From NCBI GenBank assembly GCA_902797895.1, contig CADBUS010000149.1, forward strand, positions 1-11,358: a stretch of DNA of 11,358 bases, written 5' to 3'. The notes beneath the pieces were generated by a model that ran no database searches, was not told where the DNA came from, and saw only the letters and a list, made by a program, of their open reading frames with translations. The DNA comes from an uncultured Bacteroidia bacterium. GTDB taxonomy: Bacteria; Bacteroidota; Bacteroidia; Bacteroidales; UBA932. Shown here one piece after another: positions 1 through 6,099 of this stretch. Numbering within the stretch: position 1 is the stretch's first letter; every line of letters begins with the position of its first letter. Made by a program: the position numbers and the translations under genes.

Positions 1-50
1 ATTATTAGTAAATTACTTGCGTCATAATAGAGAAAGGGGCTGACCAAAAA

Positions 51-122
51 GTCGCTTCAGCGACCGGCCCTGTATAGGGCCGTATGCCCCCTATAGGGGG
101 CTGCGGCTTTAGCCGCCGGGGG
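51..122. repeat. GC-rich run of four tandem small hairpins
   Basis: By my count 50 of these 72 bases are G or C, against AT-rich flanks. Four inverted repeats follow one another almost without spacers: 51-64 (GTCGC, loop TTCA, GCGAC), 65-82 (CGGCCCT, loop GTAT, AGGGCCG), 86-101 (the perfect 16-base palindrome GCCCCCTATAGGGGGC) and 103-116 (GCGGC, loop TTTA, GCCGC). The C tract at 87-91 could instead pair with the second G tract at 118-122, enclosing the fourth hairpin. No reading frame of interest runs through it. It could be a dispersed palindromic element or a structured RNA; the sequence alone does not decide. Confidence 0.7.
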
Positions 123-133
123 TTTAAAGATAC

Positions 134-166
134 CATTTATTTAGCTGTTTTTCAGCTAAATAAATG
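134..166. repeat. Perfect 14-bp inverted repeat with T5 loop
   Basis: Positions 134-147 (CATTTATTTAGCTG) are the exact reverse complement of 153-166, separated by five T (148-152). The stem is AT-rich and no T tract follows it on either strand, so it is not a classical intrinsic terminator. It lies between the GC-rich hairpin run and the htpG terminator, in a stretch (1-294) where I see no gene. Confidence 0.65.
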
Positions 167-216
167 TTAACGTGTGGGAGATAGTAGGTGGGCTGCGTGT
201 GAGCTGTGGGATAGAG

Positions 217-254
217 AAAAAAAAGGGGGTGCCAAAAAGTGTTTTGGCACCCCC
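217..254 (-). terminator. Intrinsic terminator after htpG
   Basis: A perfect 13-bp stem (225-237 with 242-254, GGGGGTGCCAAAA and its complement) closes on a 4-nt loop. Read on the minus strand it begins 40 nt past the htpG stop codon and is followed directly by eight T (complement of 217-224), the classical Rho-independent form. Four T also follow the stem on the plus strand (255-258), so it may act in both directions. The outer flanks GATAGAG (210-216) and CTCTATC (259-265) are complementary too, which extends the dyad around a 4-base length difference. Confidence 0.85.
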
Positions 255-294
255 TTTTCTCTATCGCCTCAGTAGGTTTATTTTTCATTCTGAA

Positions 295-2343
295 TTATTT
301 CAGAAGGGAGAGGCTGCGGGAGACAAAATCGCTCAACTGCTTACCTTTTAGCATACCGTTGGAGAGCAGTGCAAGGTCTGCCACCTGCTTGAGCAGGTTA
401 TTGGAGCGCCCGAACTCGCTCATAAGCTCTTTGCGCTCTTTTCTAAGCTCATCCAACTTATTTTCAAGCTCTTTGCGGCTCTCCTTCTGTGCCTGTGTAA
501 TCTCCTCATCCTTTTTGCCTTTAGTCTCCTCATTGAGCGTATTAAGGGCAGTATCAACAGAGTTGCGCTCCTTCTCTATCTTCTCTACCTTTGCAGACGT
601 AGCCCCCTTCAACTCCTCTATAATCTTAGCTACAAGAGGATTTTGCAGATTCAGCTTTATGGTATAAGAATCGGGCATCTGACCATAAAAATTAAGCCCA
701 CCGCCCATTGCACTCATCTCCTTATATCTTCTCATAAACTCATTTTGGGTTATTACGATAGGTACTCCATTCTCACCCATATTCTCTGCAATAAGGTTAT
801 AATGAGCATCTTGAGGCAATACAGATGTAAAGGCGGCCTCATAGTCCATCTCCTCCCCCTCTTTAAGCTGCGGCCTTTCGTTCTCCTTTTTAGGGATAAG
901 TGCCTCTATACTGTCGGAATCCACCCTTGCAAAGCGGCTATTCTCTATTTTAGTTTCAAGCAGATTTACAAAGTGAGAATCCAGCTGACAATCAAACAAC
1001 AATACGTGATACCCTTTGTTCTTGGCAGCCTCTATCTGCTGATATTGCGCAACCGTATCTGTGGCATACAGATAGACCACCTTTTTATCCTTATCTGTCT
1101 GCTCGTTCTCAATCAATTTCCTATAATCCTCATAATTAAGGAATTTGCCATCTGTCGTTTTCATAAGGGCAAACTTGAGAGCTCTCTCGCAGAACTTTTC
1201 ATCTGTAAGCATACCATACTCAATAAAGAGCTTTAGATTATCCCATTTGTTTTGGAACTCCTCTCTCTTCTCCCTTGCAATCTCCTCCAGACGGTCTGCA
1301 ACCTTCTTTGTAATGTAGGTAGAGATTTTCTTAACATTGGCATCGCTTTGCAAATAACTTCTCGATACATTGAGCGGAATATCCGGCGAGTCTATCACTC
1401 CATAGAGCAAGGTCAGAAACTCCGGCACTATATTCTCCACAGAATCAGTTACAAACATCTGGTTACAGTAGAGCTGTATGCGGTTCTTGGATATATCCAT
1501 CCTATCCTTGATTTTTGGGAAATAGAGTATTCCTGTAAGATTGAACGGATAATCTACATTAAGATGAATCCAAAAGAGCGGCTCCTCCTTCATAGGATAA
1601 AGCTCGCGGTAAAAATTCAGATATTCCTCCTCTTTAATCTCACTTGGAGTACGGCTCCAAAGCGGCTCTATATTGTTAATAATCTTGTCTTTATCTGTAT
1701 CTACGTTCTTGCCCTCTTTCCACTCCTTCTCCTTGCCGAAAGCTATCTTAACCGGCATAAATTTACAATACTTGCCAAGTAGTTCCTCTATTTTGGAGGC
1801 TGTGGCAAACTGCTTGGAATCCTCATCAAGATAGAGAGTTATCTTAGTCCCCCTCTCTTTTTTCTCACACTCCTCCATTGTGAACTCCGGAGAGCCATCG
1901 CAACTCCACTTAACCCCCTTGCTCCCCTCCTTGTAGGAGAGAGTCTCTATCTCAACCCTCTTGGAAACCATAAAAGAGGAGTAAAAGCCCAATCCAAAAT
2001 GGCCTATTATGCTCTCTAATTGGTCTTTATACTTCTCCAAAAACTCGCCTGCAGAGGAGAATGCAATCTGATTTATATATTTATCCACCTCCTCGGCAGT
2101 CATTCCAATACCACGGTCTGTAATTGTAAGGGTATTGGCCTTTTCATCTGCCTCTATTTTTATAGTCAACTCCCCAAGCTCCTCTTTAAGTTCCCCTTTG
2201 CCGGCAATTGCCTTCAGCTTTTGAGTTGCATCTACCGCATTGGCTACCAACTCTCTAAGAAAAATCTCGTGGTCTGAATAGAGGAATTTTTTAATCACCG
2301 GAAATATATTATCCGTAGTTACACCAATTTTACCTTTTGCCAT
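295..2343 (-). CDS. htpG: Molecular chaperone HtpG (bacterial Hsp90)
   Basis: This is a cytosolic ATP-dependent Hsp90-family chaperone of 682 residues, the usual length for Bacteroidales HtpG. The N-terminal GHKL ATPase domain shows the helix motif ELVANAVDA (31-39, with Glu31 and Asn35), DRGIG (76-80) and GHFGLGF (114-120). The middle domain carries NVSR (325-328), whose Arg328 corresponds to the conserved arginine that contacts the ATP gamma-phosphate. A lysine- and glutamate-rich helical segment lies near residues 585-650, and the protein ends in SLSLLK without the eukaryotic MEEVD tail. The ATG at 2343 gives the standard MxKGxIGVTT-like beginning. The leader is A-rich with no clear Shine-Dalgarno sequence. 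The gene sits alone between a terminator upstream and another downstream, so it is probably monocistronic. I see no CIRCE element. Confidence 0.97.
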   Translation of the reverse strand: MAKGKIGVTTDNIFPVIKKFLYSDHEIFLRELVANAVDATQKLKAIAGKGELKEELGELTIKIEADEKANTLTITDRGIGMTAEEVDKYINQIAFSSAGEFLEKYKDQLESIIGHFGLGFYSSFMVSKRVEIETLSYKEGSKGVKWSCDGSPEFTMEECEKKERGTKITLYLDEDSKQFATASKIEELLGKYCKFMPVKIAFGKEKEWKEGKNVDTDKDKIINNIEPLWSRTPSEIKEEEYLNFYRELYPMKEEPLFWIHLNVDYPFNLTGILYFPKIKDRMDISKNRIQLYCNQMFVTDSVENIVPEFLTLLYGVIDSPDIPLNVSRSYLQSDANVKKISTYITKKVADRLEEIAREKREEFQNKWDNLKLFIEYGMLTDEKFCERALKFALMKTTDGKFLNYEDYRKLIENEQTDKDKKVVYLYATDTVAQYQQIEAAKNKGYHVLLFDCQLDSHFVNLLETKIENSRFARVDSDSIEALIPKKENERPQLKEGEEMDYEAAFTSVLPQDAHYNLIAENMGENGVPIVITQNEFMRRYKEMSAMGGGLNFYGQMPDSYTIKLNLQNPLVAKIIEELKGATSAKVEKIEKERNSVDTALNTLNEETKGKKDEEITQAQKESRKELENKLDELRKERKELMSEFGRSNNLLKQVADLALLSNGMLKGKQLSDFVSRSLSLLK

Positions 2344-2375
2344 AATATTCTGTTTTTGCTTTTTCTGTTTATAAA

Positions 2376-2419
2376 AAAAATTACTCCCGATAGTATCTCA
2401 ATCTTTATACCATCGGGAG
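2376..2419 (-). terminator. Intrinsic terminator ending the exported-protein block
   Basis: Positions 2384-2391 (CTCCCGAT) pair exactly with 2412-2419. After one mismatch, GTAT (2393-2396) pairs with ATAC (2407-2410). Read on the minus strand, the stem is followed within a few bases by eight T (complement of 2373-2380). It lies 39 nt past the stop codon of the gene ending at 2459 and about 40 nt before the htpG start, so it should separate the two transcripts. Confidence 0.8.
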
Positions 2420-2422
2420 CAT

Positions 2423-2439
2423 TATGACAATTTGTCATA
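2423..2439. promoter_or_regulatory. Perfect 8+1+8 dyad upstream of htpG
   Basis: TATGACAA, one T, then TTGTCATA form a perfect dyad of the shape expected of an operator for a dimeric regulator. It lies 84 nt upstream of the htpG start and 19 nt past the preceding stop. On the minus strand TTGTCA (2430-2425) lies 15 bases before TATAAAG (2409-2403), a possible but short-spaced promoter that would place the dyad over its -35 region. No protein partner can be inferred, and it might simply be an extra hairpin before the terminator. Confidence 0.4.
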
Positions 2440-2458
2440 GATAAGTGGTTGCGGAGTG

Positions 2459-3334
2459 TTAACCTACCCCTTGGCTAACAGATGATACAAACCAACTGCC
2501 GTTCCATTTCCAGAAGAGTTCAGGGTTTGCTCCATCCTCAAAATCAAGATTATCATTATCTCTGAGGAATTTCACATAGCCGCGCTCGTTTGTATATACA
2601 GGAAGGAATCTCTCCGGTGTTTCCTCTTCCACTATCGGTCTTAATATTCTATCTTTCTTAGAATCAAATGTCCAGAACATAAGGTTTTGATAGACTCCTA
2701 TGCCGTCGTCCCCATCCCAAAGTCTGCGGCATACAAAACCTATGGCCCAAATATTCTCTGCCTCTATTTTCCACGCTTTCATAGAGAAATTGTTTTTATA
2801 ATCCTCGCCCGGCCATTCGCCCATAATTATGTGATTATCTTGCTCATAAAGAAAAGTACCTTTGGATTTATACTCAAAATCCATATCTCTGCTCTGAATA
2901 ACAGCATTGTACCAATCTATAAGCATAGGCATTGGATAAACAGAGGCAACTGCACTTAAAACAGCCTCTAAATCAAGCTCATCAGATTCTGAATGATTTT
3001 CAACAAATATGCTTATTTTAGGCCAACCATTTGCCATCTGGTGCTCAATAGCATCACCACTCAAAGCACCTTGCATATCAGGCTTAAAAGCCGGTGCCGG
3101 CATTCCGTGGGTTGCTACCATAATTTTAGATGCAGTACCATAGAGCTTCATCACATCCGAAGTATCTGAAATCTGATACTCCTTACACTCGGCTGAGTTT
3201 CCCTTCTCTACCACCTCACTCTTAGCTACTTCTGCCTCATTGTTTTTTGAGCTATTCTCTCTATTGCCGTTTTTGCAAGAAATGGCCATTAGCAGGCAGC
3301 TTGCAATCATAAATCCAAATAAAATCTTATTCAT
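2459..3334 (-). CDS. Hypothetical lipoprotein, 291 aa
   Basis: I do not recognise this protein. It has a type II (lipoprotein) signal peptide: MNK, a hydrophobic core and a lipobox ending AISC, so Cys20 should be the lipidated residue. A polar linker rich in N, E, K and S (about 21-50) follows, then a globular region with many aromatic residues. An acidic turn DGDDG occurs near 207-211, and a WKWNGSWF segment near 275-282 resembles the closing strand of many beta-rich Bacteroidales secreted proteins. It is the last gene of the exported-protein block: a 56-nt gap separates it from the preceding lipoprotein gene and a terminator follows 39 nt past its stop. The start is an ATG preceded by AACAGAAAACT rather than a Shine-Dalgarno sequence. 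Confidence 0.85.
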   Translation of the reverse strand: MNKILFGFMIASCLLMAISCKNGNRENSSKNNEAEVAKSEVVEKGNSAECKEYQISDTSDVMKLYGTASKIMVATHGMPAPAFKPDMQGALSGDAIEHQMANGWPKISIFVENHSESDELDLEAVLSAVASVYPMPMLIDWYNAVIQSRDMDFEYKSKGTFLYEQDNHIIMGEWPGEDYKNNFSMKAWKIEAENIWAIGFVCRRLWDGDDGIGVYQNLMFWTFDSKKDRILRPIVEEETPERFLPVYTNERGYVKFLRDNDNLDFEDGANPELFWKWNGSWFVSSVSQGVG

Positions 3335-3390
3335 AGTTTTCTGTTATAAATCTGTATTGAGTACAAAATTTTAACACACCAATTAAACAC

Positions 3391-3936
3391 CTAATTTTCA
3401 AGAGATTTGCGCAAACTTTCTTTTGAGTTGTTCACATCGTCTATAATCCATCTGCCATCTTTGAGAATCATTTTGAGAGAACGGAATTCCACTCCATCCA
3501 TAACACCGCTCATATCCTCTGCTTCTAAAACAGCCTCAACCGTAGCGTGAGCATTATCCTGAAAATGAGCCTCTTCTACAGAAACTCTCTTTAGCCTCTG
3601 TATGCTTCCAAGAAGCCAAAAAATATCGCCATCGCTCTTTTCACCAACTTTCTGGCAAAGAGTATAATACTCTTCAGAAAATAGTTCCTTTGAATGGAGT
3701 TGCTTTTCATCCAGCCCCTCAAACAAAGCATTGAAAAAACTATCTGCAGACTCAACACCCTCCGGCAAGTACTCTTTTGGGGCTAAATTCTCACCTTTTT
3801 TAAAAGTATCTGCAACAACAGCAGATACCTTTGTTGTGTCTGAAAGTTCTGTTATAGTTTTAACTCCGCCTCTCTTACAAGCGGCTACCATAAAAATAGC
3901 ACTCATTATCAGTAAGGCCACTACAACTCTTTTCAT
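3391..3936 (-). CDS. Hypothetical lipoprotein, 181 aa, possible NTF2-like fold
   Basis: The protein begins MKR, then a hydrophobic stretch and the lipobox MVAAC, which makes Cys20 the probable lipidation site. A linker to about residue 60 is followed by a compact domain: SADSFFNALFEGL (63-75), a helical middle, then strands ending in DGRWIIDDV (150-158). A short alpha-beta lipoprotein domain closing on a D-G-x-W-x-I-D-D strand is common in NTF2-like and DUF3828-like families. That assignment is inference from the pattern only. The gene starts 15 nt after the stop of the preceding gene (ending at 3952), so the two are almost certainly co-transcribed. Confidence 0.85.
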   Translation of the reverse strand: MKRVVVALLIMSAIFMVAACKRGGVKTITELSDTTKVSAVVADTFKKGENLAPKEYLPEGVESADSFFNALFEGLDEKQLHSKELFSEEYYTLCQKVGEKSDGDIFWLLGSIQRLKRVSVEEAHFQDNAHATVEAVLEAEDMSGVMDGVEFRSLKMILKDGRWIIDDVNNSKESLRKSLEN

Positions 3937-3951
3937 AGTTTCTCTCTATTT

Positions 3952-4506
3952 TTATTTTTTAGGAATTGCAAACAGGCTCTGGTCAATTGGGATATTCTCC
4001 TCTATAGAGGTGGCCTCCATAACCATACTCATACCCATAATGGTGGTGGTGGTTTTGAGCGGAATCCCTTTATAAATCAGATAAACCACATTTGCCTCAA
4101 AACCTTGCTGCTCCACAACAGCACTATAGGATTGGCAAGTTTTGCCCAAAAACTCCTCCGTTCCCATCTCTTTGATTTTATACTTGCCCTTAACCTCGTC
4201 TGTAAGATTATTAAAATCTATCTGGCTTGCCTCCGTATTCTCTGTCTCCTGCAGAATTGTATTGTCTGCACAGTTTATAACGTATGTTTTATTGCCGTCA
4301 CTAACGCTCTTAATATCCTGGCCTGCAGCTGTTATCAGAGAGGCTGTCTTTGCTCCGTAATCATCAAAATACATAGTTATACTGATGGTTTGCCCCATCT
4401 GATTCATAGCCATATTAACCTTGCCGGATTTAATCCCGAATTTTGGCTGCGCACCTGCTGCAAATGCAATGCATAATATTGATACTAAAATTGCTATTTT
4501 CTTCAT
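3952..4506 (-). CDS. Secreted protein, 184 aa, DUF4412-like
   Basis: The Sec signal peptide MKKIAILVSI... ends at AGA-Q, with cleavage likely after residue 19 and no lipobox cysteine. The mature part begins KFGIKSGKV and proceeds as a beta-rich chain. The middle reads EFLGKTCQSY, then VVYLIYKGIPLK, and the end is SLFAIPKK. The order 'GKTCxxY ... YKGIPLK ... slFxIP' resembles DUF4412 and LolA-like periplasmic or outer-membrane-associated proteins; this is an inference from pattern. I chose the ATG at 4506. An in-frame GTG at 4512 (adding two residues) is also possible, because AAAGGAAAA lies closer to it. The following gene starts after only 15 nt. Confidence 0.82.
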   Translation of the reverse strand: MKKIAILVSILCIAFAAGAQPKFGIKSGKVNMAMNQMGQTISITMYFDDYGAKTASLITAAGQDIKSVSDGNKTYVINCADNTILQETENTEASQIDFNNLTDEVKGKYKIKEMGTEEFLGKTCQSYSAVVEQQGFEANVVYLIYKGIPLKTTTTIMGMSMVMEATSIEENIPIDQSLFAIPKK

Positions 4507-4545
4507 AATCACTATATTTTCCTTTTTTTGTTCGTTTGTAGCCCC

Positions 4546-5415
4546 CTATTTCCTTTTTATAAAGGCAGCGTTGATGTAAGGGCAGTATGGTTCCGAAGAT
4601 GGAGCCTCCTGACGAGTTGAGAGCACCATAAACTTCTTATAAAAGCGAGCAGTTAGAGTGTAACCGCATTTGTTGACATTAGGGTATTCAAAAACATTAT
4701 CCACAAGCTCTGCAGGACGCTCCTCCTCGCAGACCAATGTGCTTGCGGTATAATCCTCACGGCTTTCATCTGCTATGAAAGAGAGTTTGCCATCGCCGAG
4801 TTTTTTTATCTGCACCTCTCCATAAGCATCAGGACCACGCAAATAGTAGCCGTAATCGGTTGCAATATCCTCGTATTTAGCCGGAATAAATGGGCTTTCT
4901 GGGAACCATTCAGGCATCTGAGTTGAACAGATTCTCACATCTATAATTGGAGCAGTTTGATCTTCTTCATCAGCCTGAATATAAGTGCGCTCAGCATCCT
5001 CCAATGTGAAAGAATTAGAGTCTTCTGCCTCTATAAGATGAATCAAAAAACGGCCGCTCACTGTGCCATCTGCCTGATATTCTGTTAAGCTGATATTATT
5101 ATAGCACTCTCCGCCATCATCACCGAAATATTTATCCGATATACCCACTACCAATGTTGGCTCAGATTCCGGATAGAGCACATATCCGGCGCAGCTGTAA
5201 AAACCATCGTTTGGCATTTGCAGGGCAAGCTCTATATTGCAACCATTATCACTCATAGTACCAACAATATAGACTTGCTCTACTTCCTGTGCTGCCGCCT
5301 GTTTTGAGGAGAGAGCATCTCCTCCCTGACTCTCCTCTACCTTTGGAGTCTGTTTACAAGATGCAAAAGAGAAGCAAAGCAAAAGAGAGAGAGCTGCAAT
5401 TAACTTAATTTTCAT
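4546..5415 (-). CDS. Hypothetical cysteine-rich lipoprotein, 289 aa
   Basis: The signal peptide ends in the lipobox FASC, so Cys20 should be lipidated; the mature chain starts KQTPKVEESQ. Seven further cysteines (59, 75, 104, 163, 229, 250, 278) are unusual for the block and suggest disulfides on the periplasmic or outer face. Residues about 47-125 show a repeating strand pattern: VGTMSDNG, IELAL, CAGYVLYP, ISLTEY and DGTVSGRF. A second beta-rich part (about 188-289) contains GKLSFIADE and ends YCPYINAAFIKRK. I recognise no named family. The ATG at 5415 follows two direct copies of CTTGTAAA. The gene is 39 nt upstream of the DUF4412-like gene, and 127 nt with dispersed repeats separate it from the gene before it. 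Confidence 0.85.
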   Translation of the reverse strand: MKIKLIAALSLLLCFSFASCKQTPKVEESQGGDALSSKQAAAQEVEQVYIVGTMSDNGCNIELALQMPNDGFYSCAGYVLYPESEPTLVVGISDKYFGDDGGECYNNISLTEYQADGTVSGRFLIHLIEAEDSNSFTLEDAERTYIQADEEDQTAPIIDVRICSTQMPEWFPESPFIPAKYEDIATDYGYYLRGPDAYGEVQIKKLGDGKLSFIADESREDYTASTLVCEEERPAELVDNVFEYPNVNKCGYTLTARFYKKFMVLSTRQEAPSSEPYCPYINAAFIKRK

Positions 5416-5457
5416 AATTTACAAGTTTACAAGCTATTTCATTATATCTTTTTCTCA

Positions 5458-5540
5458 TCATTCTGAGCCGTTAGCTTACCGTCATTCTGAGCGGTGCGAA
5501 GAATCTTATGTTTGTTCTTTTTAAGACTCTTCGTCTCCTC
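5458..5540. repeat. Dispersed palindromic repeat, copy A (compound)
   Basis: The gap between two lipoprotein genes holds three pieces of one repeat family: TCATTCTGAGCCG at 5458-5470, a 28-nt copy at 5481-5508 (GTCATTCTGAGC ... AATCTTA) and a partial inverted copy at 5521-5540 (TTAAGACTCTTCG...). The last two can fold on the minus strand into a 12-bp stem (5497-5508 with 5522-5533, one G-U pair). The 28-nt copy matches 8427-8454 on the other strand at 23 of 28 positions. GTCATTCTGAGC-type repeats of this kind are widely scattered in bacterial genomes. The fold could also slow or end transcription between the two genes, but no T tract follows it. Confidence 0.7.
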
Positions 5541-5542
5541 AA

Positions 5543-6055
5543 TCAATATTTCTGCATCAGTTCAAACTGCTTCTTTTCTCCATTTTCTACGTATGTAATG
5601 GTACCATTAAAGCCGTCTCCACGCCCTTGAATATCCCCCTCCAATGTGGCATATAGCTCATCGCCACGATATATTTCAAGTATCACGTGGTTAAAGCCGC
5701 CCGGATTTGGCTCATTAGAAATCTCTTTCATCGGGAACTTGAACGGAGCCTCCTTAGGAGAGAGAAAGCCGCAATATCCACTATCTTTCAGCTCATCGGA
5801 ACGCTCATTCCAACTCTGGTAGTAAAGGGTTATCCCTTCATCTCCAATAAATCCCTCATATTTCATAAACTTGGAGAGATCTACATTATCCCAATCTACC
5901 TCCGGAGCTATATTCATAGGTGTAGATTCAAGGGCAAGAGCATTCTTCATATCATCCAAGTAATCCCTGTTGGAATTTCTATTATCACTGCAGGTGCAGG
6001 AGTAGAGGAATGCTGATGTTATCAGCAAAGTTGCAAAGAGAAAAACTTTTTTCAT
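5543..6055 (-). CDS. Hypothetical lipoprotein, 170 aa
   Basis: The signal peptide MKKVFLFATLL... ends in LYSC, so Cys20 is the probable lipidation site; Cys22 follows at once and then SDNRNSNRD. After a short linker the chain reads as one beta-rich domain: FMKYEGFIGDEGITLYYQSW (63-82), GYCGFLSP (93-100), HVILEIYRGDELYATLEGDI (123-142), DGFNGTITY (147-155) and the closing strand KKQFELMQ. The order 'YxGxI, ixLyY, GyxG, LeIY, LxG, GTI, FxL' recalls small secreted beta-domain proteins common in Bacteroidetes and the N-terminal half of the 398-aa neighbour, 44 nt upstream. Function is unknown. No Shine-Dalgarno sequence is visible before the ATG. Confidence 0.84.
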   Translation of the reverse strand: MKKVFLFATLLITSAFLYSCTCSDNRNSNRDYLDDMKNALALESTPMNIAPEVDWDNVDLSKFMKYEGFIGDEGITLYYQSWNERSDELKDSGYCGFLSPKEAPFKFPMKEISNEPNPGGFNHVILEIYRGDELYATLEGDIQGRGDGFNGTITYVENGEKKQFELMQKY

Positions 6056-6099
6056 AATATTTGGTTTTTATTATTACGATACAACATTTCTAAAAATCG

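Noticed and set aside
285..293. TCATTCTGA overlapping the htpG 3' flank, similar to the start of the dispersed repeat
   Set aside because: Only nine bases match and no second arm follows; chance is enough to explain it.
239..1782. Three long plus-strand reading frames (142, 197 and 176 aa) opposite htpG
   Set aside because: They are antisense to a well-conserved chaperone gene, have low-complexity or hydrophobic compositions typical of mirrored frames, and show no recognisable domain.
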